DNA from: a virus
Virus record (IMG/VR): IMGVR_UViG_3300023235_000989
Coordinates: 1-59,346 of that record
Length of the DNA stretch: 59,346 nucleotides
Direction: 5' to 3' (one strand)
Below the pieces are notes generated by a model that had not been told where the DNA came from, did no database searches, and saw only the letters and a list, made by a program, of their open reading frames with translations. The position numbers and the translations under genes were made by a program. The number at the start of each line of letters is the position of its first letter. Positions within the stretch are counted from its first letter, which is position 1. This document shows, piece after piece, positions 6,708-15,706 of the stretch.

Positions 6708-8780
6708 TTAAATCTCACAGATGTCGTTACTACAATACTTCTCCCCCTCCGCCTCTCCGCCACGTAACGACGCAAGTCGTAGCTTCTTCAAGCCTGCAAC
6801 ATAAAGATCAAAGTCTTCCTTTTCGCATTTTTGATAGGGGGCCTGTTCATACTTATGGTCTTGTAATGGCAAGAAGCTTAGTGTCTTAACGTAAGGAGCG
6901 TGATACTCAATAGCGCTCTTCAGGTCGGGCACTTCTTCTGGCTTGAATGTCACGGTGATACTCACAGAGTTATCAGACCACTTGTCCTGCATTTCACGAG
7001 CTAGACAAAGCTGCTCCCACAGAGAGATGTCGAACTTACTCTTAGTGAAGTTCTTCTCTTTGACTGGGAAGTAGACAACTAGCGATCCACCAGCGGCGGC
7101 GAATCCATCCAGCGTATCCTGACTAACCTCTTCGATCGTTAGTCCAACACGCCATGCCGTATCTTTATTTACAGCAATAACCTTCTCATAAACCTTTTGG
7201 TCTGTTGCAGAGAATTCAATGCGGTAGTTAGCAGTAGACAGCTTGGCAACCAGAGGATGCATTGCAGCGATCCGGAAGGTGCGCCAGTAGTATTCAGAGT
7301 GAGTGCAATGAACACCTGGAGTAGCGCCAGCTAATAGCGACACCGTGCCACTTGGCTTGACTGTTGTCACCTTGATAGAGGTAGGAATACCCAACCAGCG
7401 TGAATATACTCGATCCCAGTGCTTGACTACGTCATATCCCTTATCGCAGAAGTCACTGAAGAACTTGGCTGATCCAAACTTCTTTAGCGCTTGCTGAATA
7501 CCTGACATGCTAAGCCCAATACGACGATTGCTTAACATAACCTGATTAGTTAGGGCATTATGCGTTGGGATCAACGTAACGGTCTTCGCATACATAAATG
7601 CATACTTGAGCGTCTCGTGATACTCTTCAACAGTCTCGTGGTTAGCGGGGAATGTTTCAACTAGACAGCATAATTCACCATGCTTAAGACTTTGCTCAGC
7701 ACAGGGATTAAATCCATCTACATCATCAAAGCGACTGCTTGTTTCCGGCATCCAACCATCCTTAAGTCTGCCATAGTGGCGCGCATTCTTAAGAAAGATG
7801 AGTCCAGGCTCTCCATTCTTAGCGATAGACTCAACCGCATTCTCAAATGTGCTGTCGGACGTTACGAAGATAGAGTTGTTCGACGCCCAGCGACGATCCA
7901 TTAGCTCCTTAGAGAAGCGCTCAGGGTCTTTCATTTGGACGAAGTCCAAGTCATCCTCTTCACCAATAGCAATCTCGGCTCCGCGACGCACGTTTCCGCT
8001 CACTACAAACTTACCGATGAAATTCATTACGTCGGTAATACCAACAGACGTTAGTGTCTGACCCGCAAATCCATCTAGAAGAATACGGATAGACTTCAAC
8101 CCCTCTTTAAGTGGCTCTGGTCCACATGCAATACCACCAAAGCCACGAATAGGCTCGCCAGCCTTGCGGATAAGATGGAACTCGAAATCAACGCGCTGCT
8201 GACCCGCCCTAGAATACGAGTCTAGTAGCAATTTGACAGCCTCAACCCAACCCTCTCTGGTATCAGGGATGGTGTAGGTGACCCCATCATCTTTGGGCTT
8301 GTGGATAGTGGCCTTGCCCGCACCCTTTACGTCAAAACCTACACCGACACCGAGCATCATCATATCAGCACACCAAACGAATGGCATGGAGAACTCGCGA
8401 TGGATGTCCCTTGTGCTAATGAAGCCACAGTTCTGTAGCGCGGCTGATCCGATCTTCTCTACGACTGGTGAGCCCATGATCCATAGACCACGTCCGGGTG
8501 GTAGGAACTTGAATTCCCACATCTTCTGAAACATCTTATGTGCGGTAGCCTGAGCCTTTTGAGGAATCCACTCTAGCCCTACCTGCTTGCAGTGCTTTAG
8601 CTGAATGTTGAAGATGCCCTCAACTACACGCTGACAAGTCTCCCAATACTCTTCTTGCTGTCCATTAGTTTTCTTCCTGGCATACTTAGTCTTGTAGACA
8701 AAATATGACAGATCTCCAAAGCCCCATTCTGGTTGCTTTCCTTTATACTGACCAATGAATAGGTCGGATAATCTAAACAC
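6708..8780 (-). CDS. nrdJ: class II (adenosylcobalamin-dependent) ribonucleotide reductase, monomeric type
   Basis: Reduces ribonucleoside triphosphates to dNTPs using B12-derived radical chemistry, independent of oxygen. The 690-residue length and order match the monomeric Lactobacillus-type enzyme. PPGRGLWIMGSP is followed by the first active-site Cys in ALQNCGF (C118), the NPCAEQSL loop with C360 and E362, KPSGTVSLLAGATPGVH, and a C-terminal redox pair in CSNDICEI. It is immediately followed (one-base spacing) downstream of the FAD oxidoreductase gene. All catalytic cysteines appear intact, so activity is likely if the host supplies cobalamin. Confidence 0.92.
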   Translation of the reverse strand: MFRLSDLFIGQYKGKQPEWGFGDLSYFVYKTKYARKKTNGQQEEYWETCQRVVEGIFNIQLKHCKQVGLEWIPQKAQATAHKMFQKMWEFKFLPPGRGLWIMGSPVVEKIGSAALQNCGFISTRDIHREFSMPFVWCADMMMLGVGVGFDVKGAGKATIHKPKDDGVTYTIPDTREGWVEAVKLLLDSYSRAGQQRVDFEFHLIRKAGEPIRGFGGIACGPEPLKEGLKSIRILLDGFAGQTLTSVGITDVMNFIGKFVVSGNVRRGAEIAIGEEDDLDFVQMKDPERFSKELMDRRWASNNSIFVTSDSTFENAVESIAKNGEPGLIFLKNARHYGRLKDGWMPETSSRFDDVDGFNPCAEQSLKHGELCCLVETFPANHETVEEYHETLKYAFMYAKTVTLIPTHNALTNQVMLSNRRIGLSMSGIQQALKKFGSAKFFSDFCDKGYDVVKHWDRVYSRWLGIPTSIKVTTVKPSGTVSLLAGATPGVHCTHSEYYWRTFRIAAMHPLVAKLSTANYRIEFSATDQKVYEKVIAVNKDTAWRVGLTIEEVSQDTLDGFAAAGGSLVVYFPVKEKNFTKSKFDISLWEQLCLAREMQDKWSDNSVSITVTFKPEEVPDLKSAIEYHAPYVKTLSFLPLQDHKYEQAPYQKCEKEDFDLYVAGLKKLRLASLRGGEAEGEKYCSNDICEI

Positions 8781-10046
8781 TTACTCTCCCTGTTCTAGCC
8801 TTTTCGGCGTAAAGATGTTAAACTCAGGAATACTCAACTTTGATCGAAGAATCTTCTCTGCTATGTTTTTTGCGCCTGCGAAAGCAAGTCCAAATTTATT
8901 GCGCCCGTGAGCGGCGTTAATGTAATGATTCTCGAAGTGTGGAATCTCTCCCATAAGCGGAAGACCATCCTCCATCTCGGTCTCAATGTAAGTCCATGCG
9001 TGAGTAACCTCCATATGGTTTGTAATAGGGATACTATTCATCATGGTCTTATCTAGCTGGCCTAGCACTCTCTCATTAAACCCAGTGTCATCAGTGATGC
9101 CAACCTCTGGATCCTTCGTAAGTCCGTTCTTACCACCGGTCATAATTACAGAACGGTTATGGATCCTGACCGAGTCTAGTCCACGGTTTAGTTCTACTGG
9201 CATGAGAGGTAGCGGCATGTCATCTAGATCCATAGATAGAGGTTCTGTGCGGATAACCTGCTCGCGACGATGGATCACTGTTTCTTGGATACGATCCCAT
9301 GGTGCGGTATCCGTAGATGTGTGAATGATCTTACCTGCGGTTAGGACGTGACCGTTCGACAAGTGGAGCTGCGGGCCAAACTCCTCTGATGTTTCAGCGC
9401 GCTTAACTCTAGTGCCATAAGCCATCCATACGTTATTCTTACGCATCAATCGTGCCAACTTATTAGTAAAGGCAAACGGATCAAACATCCCCTCACCAGG
9501 AACGAATAGAGAGCCCTTAACATGAGGGACAACCATTACGTGCTGTGACTGACTGTGGTCAAATCGTGCGGGGTAGTATCCCCACTTACGTAGTAGTTCA
9601 AAGCTTTCATCTAGCTCAACCAACTCTTTAGCGGTAGATGCCATGCGGAGGCCACCATTAAACTCTGCGTCGCAATCAATACCACGCTCGATAAGATCCC
9701 GGAGAGCGATGTTGTTCTTTGAGCTGTAGTTATACAGCTTCTTCGCCGTGTTTTTACCCAATAGGTCCGACATGTATCTAGCCGGGTGGTTACTACCAAG
9801 ATAGACACTCCCATTCATTCGACCACTAGACTTGAACCCCGGGTAGGAGGCTTCATCAAGCACTATGACGCGCAAAACCTTCTTATTCTTCTTCGCTAAG
9901 CGAGTAAGCCAGTAGGCTGTGCTGATGCCACTAAACCCAGCACCAATGATAGCCACGTCAGCATACTGTGGTAGTTGCGTTTGGAATGCAAAGTCAGGAG
10001 CCGTATTCTCCCACCAAAAACTATACTTCTTTGAGGTCGCACCCAT
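8781..10046 (-). CDS. FAD-dependent oxidoreductase, DAO family
   Basis: 421 residues with an N-terminal lead SFWWENTAPDF, then a Rossmann dinucleotide fold VAIIGAGFSGISTAYWL (GxGxxG), an acidic strand end (VIVLDEA) and GRMNGSVYLG. The C-terminal GLPLMGEIPHFENHYINAAHGRNKFGLAFAG is the closing FAD-binding region of DadA/PuuB-like oxidases. These enzymes oxidise amines or D-amino acids. The gene is sandwiched between a zinc-ribbon gene and nrdJ without gaps, so it is co-expressed with nucleotide genes. The substrate cannot be inferred from sequence; polyamine derivatives or amino acids are possible. This is an unusual gene for a phage. Confidence 0.8.
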   Translation of the reverse strand: MGATSKKYSFWWENTAPDFAFQTQLPQYADVAIIGAGFSGISTAYWLTRLAKKNKKVLRVIVLDEASYPGFKSSGRMNGSVYLGSNHPARYMSDLLGKNTAKKLYNYSSKNNIALRDLIERGIDCDAEFNGGLRMASTAKELVELDESFELLRKWGYYPARFDHSQSQHVMVVPHVKGSLFVPGEGMFDPFAFTNKLARLMRKNNVWMAYGTRVKRAETSEEFGPQLHLSNGHVLTAGKIIHTSTDTAPWDRIQETVIHRREQVIRTEPLSMDLDDMPLPLMPVELNRGLDSVRIHNRSVIMTGGKNGLTKDPEVGITDDTGFNERVLGQLDKTMMNSIPITNHMEVTHAWTYIETEMEDGLPLMGEIPHFENHYINAAHGRNKFGLAFAGAKNIAEKILRSKLSIPEFNIFTPKRLEQGE

Positions 10047-10047
10047 A

Positions 10048-10359
10048 TTAATTTAGTGAAAAGTCCTTGTGATCTGTATCTCTATCATCGTCAGCGGCCT
10101 CTTGCTTTATCATTGCCTTAGAAAGCTTCCGAAGGTTTTCTCTTACAAAAACTTTGTCTTGTTGTTGGTATCTACTTACACAGAATGTGCATGCCTCAAG
10201 GTGTCTTTCACTGCCACGAACAGCTACGGTCTCTTGACTAGGTTGCGTTATGCTACCATCACTATTCACATACTTACCAAGACGCTTCTTATTACATGCA
10301 GGGCAGTCAACCATCCTGATTGTTGGGATACCATTACTGCTGTTGTTTACGCTGAACAT
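10048..10359 (-). CDS. small zinc-ribbon-like protein
   Basis: About 103 residues. A CPAC near residue 21 and a CTFC near residue 60 form a two-knuckle zinc ribbon, followed by a basic helix (ENLRKLSKAMIK) and an acidic tail. The GGAGGAAAG directly before the ATG at 10359 fixes the start; the longer GTG frame would consume the ribosome-binding site. It may bind nucleic acid or a protein partner; the function is unknown. Confidence 0.5.
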   Translation of the reverse strand: MFSVNNSSNGIPTIRMVDCPACNKKRLGKYVNSDGSITQPSQETVAVRGSERHLEACTFCVSRYQQQDKVFVRENLRKLSKAMIKQEAADDDRDTDHKDFSLN

Positions 10360-10380
10360 CTTTCCTCCATTATACACTAA

Positions 10381-10872
10381 TCATTTGCCGGTAGAACCAA
10401 ATCCACCAGCGCCACGAGTTGTTTCATCCGGATCCGGATACTCATACTCAACTTCATCTTCTAGCTCGTGAATTTTTACGATACGAGCTTGCGCGATGCG
10501 GTCGCCAGCCTTGACCAAGTAGTCTATACCGCTGTGGTTATAGAGCAAGATCTTAATTAAGCCACGATAATCAGAGTCGATCTCACCAGCCTCTACAGTG
10601 ACTGCTTTTTTGGCAGCCAGCCCCGAACGGGAACGTAACACCAATGCATATCCTGGAGGTATTGAGGCAACTACCAGTGAATTTATGAGGGCGCTACCCA
10701 CGCCCAGAATGGGGTCATGCTTGGGGATGACGATAGTTTCGGGTGAGACTAGGTCAAAAGCCATAGAACCGACAGTCACGCGGACAGGGATTAGGTCATC
10801 CCTATTCTCTGGCACATGCCAGGTAATGCGCGGTGCGGGTTCTGGCTTATTACTTGGCCAGAACCACCCCAT
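10381..10872 (-). CDS. dut: dUTPase (trimeric dUTP pyrophosphatase)
   Basis: Hydrolyses dUTP to dUMP and pyrophosphate, keeping uracil out of DNA and feeding ThyX. All five motifs are visible in order: AFDL (38-41), RSRSGLA (80-86), GEIDSDYRG (96-104), GDRIAQ (123-128) and the C-terminal flexible arm RGAGGFGSTGK (153-163). The catalytic Asp in motif 3 is present. An N-terminal extension of about 25 residues precedes the core. Length of 163 residues is normal. It lies between a putative DNA-binding gene and the zinc-ribbon gene. Confidence 0.92.
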   Translation of the reverse strand: MGWFWPSNKPEPAPRITWHVPENRDDLIPVRVTVGSMAFDLVSPETIVIPKHDPILGVGSALINSLVVASIPPGYALVLRSRSGLAAKKAVTVEAGEIDSDYRGLIKILLYNHSGIDYLVKAGDRIAQARIVKIHELEDEVEYEYPDPDETTRGAGGFGSTGK

Positions 10873-10873
10873 C

Positions 10874-11386
10874 CTATTCCTCTACTCCGAACCCCAGCAT
10901 ACGGGTGAGTGACTCGCGAGTAAAGTGAGCGAGGATACCCAACTCTTCTGCGTTAAGGAACATCTGAACACGTTGTGTGCTTCCCCCGGCAGTGCGACTC
11001 AACTTAAAGCCGAAGTTAGGCTCACCGTTGTATTCCCCAGCATTGATCTCAAGCACGCTAGTGATTTGCTTCTCTGGTTGGCTATGCAGGCACTTAGCCT
11101 GACTCTTCCGACCATTAAAGAGAGGTAGCAGCTTAGCAATATCTGCTACTCCGATCTTAAATACGATCTTGCCGTTCCAATCAAACTGATCCTTTGCGCC
11201 AATCGCAAGCTTCGGACCTCTCTGATTTGCCGCCTCTAGGAAGATAGCCTTCTTGACGGGATCGTAAGAGAACTGAATAGCCGCACCGGCATCATCCTTC
11301 TTTAGCGGCTTGTAAACATTCCAGTGTGGCTTCTTGCGATATGCCCGATTCTGTGTGTCATCATCTCGATTTTGCGTGTCACTCAT
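10874..11386 (-). CDS. hypothetical protein, possible ssDNA-binding (whirly-like) fold
   Basis: After a polar N-terminus the 170-residue protein has alternating strands (AIQFSYDPVKKAIFLEAA, KIVFKIGVADIAKLLPLF, SVLEINAGEY, FGFKLSRT) and ends in helices (ELGILAHFTRESLTRMLGF). This strand-rich core plus C-terminal helix resembles whirly/PUR-type single-stranded DNA-binding folds, but I cannot name a family. The ATGA overlap with the putative annealing protein gene suggests a joint role in DNA metabolism. Confidence 0.45.
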   Translation of the reverse strand: MSDTQNRDDDTQNRAYRKKPHWNVYKPLKKDDAGAAIQFSYDPVKKAIFLEAANQRGPKLAIGAKDQFDWNGKIVFKIGVADIAKLLPLFNGRKSQAKCLHSQPEKQITSVLEINAGEYNGEPNFGFKLSRTAGGSTQRVQMFLNAEELGILAHFTRESLTRMLGFGVEE

Positions 11387-12225
11387 AGCTTCTTACCCTT
11401 CTTTTTTGCCTTCTTCTTTAGATCGTTAAGTATACGAAGCGCCTTACGGGCTTCTCCCGTAGTCAGCTTCTCGACAGAGAATACCTCTCTGGTGGTAATC
11501 CCCTCTAGTAATTCCTTCAGGGATAACTCAAGACCTGTCAGTATCTTATCGATAAGCTTTGCTTGTTCAGCCTTAATTGGACTATCATCATCTGGCGCTA
11601 GCTCTTCACCAGCATCCTTATCCACGATCTCTTCCGCTGCGTGAGCTGCAATGCCAAGAACCTTACGCAAGCAACGCGCCTCCGCACGAGCTGATGCTAC
11701 CGCTGTTGGGAAAAGCGCTAACTCTTCACAGTTAGAATAAAAGGCGTCAGCCGAATCAGAGAACGTCCTGCCATCCTTCAGAGTGATATTGAAGGTCACG
11801 GATGCCATCGGAAAGTTATGCGTTGCGATCTCTTCATGCACGGACATGACATCATCATCTCCATTCTTACTTGTTAACTCTTGAATGTGTTCCCGTGGCA
11901 CAATTATGAGTTGATTAACCTTGCTCTCTTCTTTTAGGATGAAGGGTTTGGCTAAGCGTCGCAAGCCATGTAGTCGTGGAGCTGGCCCCTTAGCTGAATT
12001 GAAGACCTCGCCCTCCTTGAGCTTACTCATCCAGTCCTCTGTGTCTAGGTCTGGCTCAATTTCAGGAGTCTCCTCAACAACTTCCTCCGCAGCTTGTTCT
12101 TCGATTACCTCGTCGGTTGAAACAATTTCTTCGGTGATAGGCTCATCCAGTATGATGTTGTTAACATCCACTTTCTCGCCGTCCTCTTTAGTTTTGTTCA
12201 ACATACCAGACTGATGCTCTGTCAT
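11383..12225 (-). CDS. putative recombination/annealing protein
   Basis: The acidic low-complexity N-terminus (about 65 residues, Glu-rich) is followed by a conserved-looking core. That core has SVTFNITLKDGRTFSDSADAF and TAVASARAEARCLRKVLGI, a pattern I associate with Rad52/annealing-type phage proteins (DG turn, then Ala/Arg helix ending in LGI). The C-terminus is a lysine-rich tail (KKKAKKKGKKL), suited to nucleic-acid contact. The start is the ATG after AGGAGATAGGTGAAG, lying inside the end of the upstream nuclease gene. The family call is tentative. Confidence 0.4.
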   Translation of the reverse strand: MTEHQSGMLNKTKEDGEKVDVNNIILDEPITEEIVSTDEVIEEQAAEEVVEETPEIEPDLDTEDWMSKLKEGEVFNSAKGPAPRLHGLRRLAKPFILKEESKVNQLIIVPREHIQELTSKNGDDDVMSVHEEIATHNFPMASVTFNITLKDGRTFSDSADAFYSNCEELALFPTAVASARAEARCLRKVLGIAAHAAEEIVDKDAGEELAPDDDSPIKAEQAKLIDKILTGLELSLKELLEGITTREVFSVEKLTTGEARKALRILNDLKKKAKKKGKKL

Positions 12226-12952
12226 CTTCACCTATCTCCTTAATCGCTTGTTCGATTTTGTCAATTCTCAGTTGGCTAAGTGGACCATTATTATCCCGCA
12301 CTCGTAAAACGTTGTAACCCACTGCATTGATCATGTCATCCTTGCGGGTATCGCGTTCCTGTTGTTGGGCAAGATGCTCCTCTCCATAGATAGGCAGGAA
12401 GTGTGTGGGGCCGTCAACTTCAATAGCGATACGTTCCTTTGGTAGACCTAAGTCTACTTCAAAATCCTTACCGGTGGTATAGTTAGTTGACCTCTCTTCT
12501 ACTGTGTATCCTCGCTTACGAAGCTCTTCTGCAATGAAGCGTTCTAGACGAGAGCCTTGACCTTGCGCCTCCTTAGCCTTGCTGGCGAGACCCTCCATCA
12601 TTAGCTTTCGATCTTGTTCAGACATACCAGCCCACTTGCGCTGCCATGCTGATCCGATCTTGCGTTTGACTTCGTCACGCTGTTCGTCATCTAGAGATTC
12701 CCAGAAGTCACCTAGACTATGAGAAATCTTCTTCTTGGTTTCATCCGTATGCTTACGACCCTTCATTTGATGGTCGTGCTCTTTTAGGAAGTTCTTTTGT
12801 GCCTCGCCCTTAGATCGAGCGGTGATACCCACCTTTTTCATAAAGCGAGATAAGGATGCCAGGGGCACCTTCATCTTTTTAGCTGTGGCACGCATACTTA
12901 ATCCCTCTTCGAGATAGAACTCGCGCACAATCTGTTCGTTGATTTCAGCCAT
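12188..12952 (-). CDS. putative homing endonuclease: HTH, NUMOD-like and VSR/EDxHD-type nuclease
   Basis: The N-terminal HTH (LSMRATAKKMKVPLASLSRF, residues 14-35) is followed by NUMOD3-like segments (GRKHTDETKKKISHSLGDF). The C-terminal nuclease domain reads SRLERFIAEELRKRGYTVEE, FEVDLGLP, then IAIEVDGPTHF, and ends in VLRVRD. The E/D...EVDGPTH pattern matches VSR-like EDxHD nucleases found in phage homing enzymes. It lies between an unknown gene and the putative annealing gene, whose ribosome-binding site is inside its 3' end. The catalytic residues appear intact. Confidence 0.7.
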   Translation of the reverse strand: MAEINEQIVREFYLEEGLSMRATAKKMKVPLASLSRFMKKVGITARSKGEAQKNFLKEHDHQMKGRKHTDETKKKISHSLGDFWESLDDEQRDEVKRKIGSAWQRKWAGMSEQDRKLMMEGLASKAKEAQGQGSRLERFIAEELRKRGYTVEERSTNYTTGKDFEVDLGLPKERIAIEVDGPTHFLPIYGEEHLAQQQERDTRKDDMINAVGYNVLRVRDNNGPLSQLRIDKIEQAIKEIGEDDRASVWYVEQN

Positions 12953-13647
12953 TATGGTCTCATTAGGTCTGGGTCCATATCAGGAACTAATCGCTTGACT
13001 TCATTCATGATATCCACCGCCGTGCCACCAAACCTACGTTGTAGATGAGAGACTCCATGTGGCGCGTTCTTCTTAAAGTCGCGAATGTCCGCCAGTGCAA
13101 TGCGGAAGCTGGTCTTACCAGTCGCGGGATCTAGCCCCTCAGAGATTAACTGACGGAGGCGATCCTCTTTATTCTTTCTCTGAGCAACGTCTCGACGGGT
13201 TGTCATGGTGGCGTCAACGTCCTCTGGCGACTTGACTACCTCCTTCATAGCTTCCTGTTGATCAACTAGCTTCTGCTCTGCCACTGCGTGGTCTGTAACA
13301 CTCTGTGCTTGACGTTCCTGCTCGTTCTGTGCATGGGCACTATCCAGTTCGGCAATCACTCCTGAGTTGACTAGGGACTTCGCATCCTCAATTGACCTAA
13401 TATCGAATGCGGCCAGCACTCTACGAACCTCTTCAACTGACACATCAAATCGATTCGAAAGATAATGAGCGTCGCCAATATCGGCATACATCTTCACTAA
13501 ACTGACTGCACTCTTCGTGGTTAGCTTATTGGAGGCTGCGAGCAACTTATCGCGCAACGCATCTCCCTTACCACGGTTCCATGCATCAATCTCGCCTTGC
13601 TTGATCTCTGGCACTTCTTCGTGATTTAATCGCTTCTTGTCGTTCAT
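12952..13647 (-). CDS. hypothetical protein, 231 aa, helix-rich
   Basis: The start is the ATG after a strong TAGGAGG; a TTG just upstream is less likely. The protein is almost entirely charged and helical. It has a possible HTH (FDVSVEEVRRVLAAFDI), a Gln/Glu-rich central coiled coil (AQNEQERQAQSVTDHAVAEQ) and a C-terminal domain with SFRIALADIRDFKKN. The function is unknown; a DNA-binding or scaffold role is possible. It is the first gene after promoter copy 2. Confidence 0.5.
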   Translation of the reverse strand: MNDKKRLNHEEVPEIKQGEIDAWNRGKGDALRDKLLAASNKLTTKSAVSLVKMYADIGDAHYLSNRFDVSVEEVRRVLAAFDIRSIEDAKSLVNSGVIAELDSAHAQNEQERQAQSVTDHAVAEQKLVDQQEAMKEVVKSPEDVDATMTTRRDVAQRKNKEDRLRQLISEGLDPATGKTSFRIALADIRDFKKNAPHGVSHLQRRFGGTAVDIMNEVKRLVPDMDPDLMRP

Positions 13648-13664
13648 CAATATCCTCCTATTCT

Positions 13665-13692
13665 ATTATGTGTCTACTTGACGAATTCGTCC
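13665..13692 (-). promoter_or_regulatory. candidate phage promoter, copy 2
   Basis: Minus strand: GGACGAAT, ten bases, GACACATAAT. It overlaps the last codons and stop of gmd and precedes the next gene (ATG at 13647) by 17 bases, leaving room for the AGGAGG. The upstream box differs from the consensus at two ends only. Confidence 0.55.
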
Positions 13693-14741
13693 TTCATTTT
13701 TACCCTATCAACTACTCCTTCTCGCAGACAGTCGCGGTATACCATACTATACACTAAGTCTTGGAAGTCGTGTTCGGGGGTCCAGCCTAGCTTGTTGTGT
13801 GCTTTGGCTGAGTTGCCAATCAGAACATCAACTTCCGATGGGCGAACAAACTCTGGGTTAATGGTTACGTATTGGCTCCAATCATCAATACCGACAAAGC
13901 CGAAGGCAAGATCTAGGAAGTCTCTGATGCGATAAGTCTGCCCCATAGAGATTACAAAATCCTCCGGGTCCTTTTGTTGTAGCATCATCCATGCTGCGCG
14001 CATGTAGTCTTCTGCATGCCCCCAGTCACGATAGGCATCTAGGTTACCAAGTTCTATAGTGCTCTTCTCTCCTGTTAGGATACGCGCAATGCCATCAGTG
14101 ATCTTACGAGTCACAAACTCAATGCCGCGATAGGGAGATTCATGATTGAACAGGATGCCGCCGACCGCGAACATGTCATAAGCCTCTCGGTAGTTACGCA
14201 CCAACGAATGGGCTGTAAGCTTAGCTACGCCATAAGGTGAGCGCGGAATCATAGGAGAGTTCTCATCCAGAACCTTCTCGAAGACCACACCTTTCTCTGG
14301 CCTATCCTTACCTAAGATAGCCGAGTTACCGAACTGCTCTGAGCTACCCGCTTGATAGAAGCGTGTCTTTGGAGAGAACTGTCGAACGGCTTCTAGACAG
14401 ATAGCAGCGCCTTGACCGGTGATCTCTAAGGTAGAAAGCGGAGACTTGAATGAGTGCCACACCTGACTTTGTGCTGCGAGATTGTAGAAGAATTCTGGCT
14501 TGTATTCAACGACGATGCGAGCAATTGATGACAAGTCTGTGATGTCACCCGCCTCAATAATAAGATGTCCATCGGCGCAAAACTTCTCATATCCTGGAAT
14601 ATCTGTTAGCCGCCATCCAGTGGATGAGCTAGTCCGGCGCTGGATGCCAACAACACGATGTCCCTTCTCTAATAAGAGCTTAGCGAGGTAAAAGCCATCT
14701 TGTCCATAAATTCCAGTAATGATTGATGTTGGTTGATTCAT
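13674..14741 (-). CDS. gmd: GDP-mannose 4,6-dehydratase
   Basis: Converts GDP-D-mannose to GDP-4-keto-6-deoxy-D-mannose, the entry point for GDP-fucose, perosamine and colitose. This is a short-chain dehydrogenase fold: TGIYGQDGFYLA (NADP loop, residues 9-20), RRTSS after the second strand, YNLAAQSQV, the QAGSSEQFG active-site strand and PRSPYGVAK with Y170 and K174. The start at 14741 forms an ATGA overlap with the reductase gene upstream, and GAGG precedes it. Length of 355 residues is normal. Intact motifs suggest activity. Confidence 0.92.
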   Translation of the reverse strand: MNQPTSIITGIYGQDGFYLAKLLLEKGHRVVGIQRRTSSSTGWRLTDIPGYEKFCADGHLIIEAGDITDLSSIARIVVEYKPEFFYNLAAQSQVWHSFKSPLSTLEITGQGAAICLEAVRQFSPKTRFYQAGSSEQFGNSAILGKDRPEKGVVFEKVLDENSPMIPRSPYGVAKLTAHSLVRNYREAYDMFAVGGILFNHESPYRGIEFVTRKITDGIARILTGEKSTIELGNLDAYRDWGHAEDYMRAAWMMLQQKDPEDFVISMGQTYRIRDFLDLAFGFVGIDDWSQYVTINPEFVRPSEVDVLIGNSAKAHNKLGWTPEHDFQDLVYSMVYRDCLREGVVDRVKMKDEFVK

Positions 14742-15706
14742 AATACCTCGTTCTCCTGTGCCCACTTGTAGCTCCGGTCTAGCATTACATCTAGACTAGT
14801 TTGAGCTGTAAAACCAAAGCCGGTTCGCGCACGACTCACGTCGAGACAACGCCTCGGCTGTCCATTGGGTTTGGTCTTGTCCCAGATGGTTATGCCTTCA
14901 TATCCGACTACCTTCTTAATCTTCTCGGCTAACTCCAGGATCGTTACCTCTCTACCCGTGCCAATGTTTACAGGCTCCTGATCATCGTGTAGTAATGTTG
15001 CGCGGAGGATCGCATCTGCGCAATCGCCCGCATATAGAAACTCTCGTGACGCAGACCCGTCACCCCACAACGTTACGCTAGGTGCGCCGCTGATCTTTGC
15101 CTGATGGAACTTCTTAAGCATCGCAGGAATGACGTGACTACTTTCGTCCTTAAAGTTATCCCACTCTCCAGCCATGTTAACTGGGATGAGAAAGATTCCG
15201 CTAAGCCCATACTGGGCACGGTATGCCTTAAGCATCTCTAGCTGCACACGTTTGGCGATACCATAGGGCGCGTTAGTCTCCTCGGGGTAACCGTTGTATA
15301 GGTCTTCCTCCTTGAACGGAACCTGGGTGTGCTTGGGGTAACTACAGACAGTGCCGATACCAACAAACTTACATTGTGGTAAGACGCATCGCGTTTCCTC
15401 AATAAGGTTAGTGGTCATCATCAAGTTATTATAAAGGAACTCTCCTGGCTTATTTTGATTGATTCCAATACCACCACATTGAGCAGCTAGATGAATAATA
15501 ATGTCTGGCTGCTGCTTAAACAGATAGGTGTTGATGTGATCCTGTTCCAAAAGATTAAGCCGTGAACGAGTTGGTGTTAGAATCTTGATATCAAGTCTTG
15601 CTCCATTAGTGCCTCCTTCACGATACTCCTCTAGAGCCTTAACGACGTGATGTCCCAAGAAACCGCCAGCGCCAGTCACAAGAATGGTTGAATTATCAGC
15701 TATCAC
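14738..15706 (-). CDS. NAD(P)-dependent sugar epimerase/reductase, GDP-L-fucose synthase (WcaG/ColC) type
   Basis: 322-residue extended SDR: TGAGGFLGHH (residues 11-20), HLAAQCGGIGINQNKPGEF, GTVCSYPKHTQVPFKEEDLY with the catalytic Ser/Cys region near C121, and NAPYGIAKR with Y148 and K152. The GGI..N motif and the SYP...P..E..L block are diagnostic for GDP-fucose synthase relatives, which epimerise at C3/C5 and reduce the 4-keto group. ColC, used for GDP-colitose, belongs to the same family, so the product depends on whether the ColD-like neighbour acts first. It lies between gmd and that gene. Confidence 0.85.
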   Translation of the reverse strand: MIADNSTILVTGAGGFLGHHVVKALEEYREGGTNGARLDIKILTPTRSRLNLLEQDHINTYLFKQQPDIIIHLAAQCGGIGINQNKPGEFLYNNLMMTTNLIEETRCVLPQCKFVGIGTVCSYPKHTQVPFKEEDLYNGYPEETNAPYGIAKRVQLEMLKAYRAQYGLSGIFLIPVNMAGEWDNFKDESSHVIPAMLKKFHQAKISGAPSVTLWGDGSASREFLYAGDCADAILRATLLHDDQEPVNIGTGREVTILELAEKIKKVVGYEGITIWDKTKPNGQPRRCLDVSRARTGFGFTAQTSLDVMLDRSYKWAQENEVL

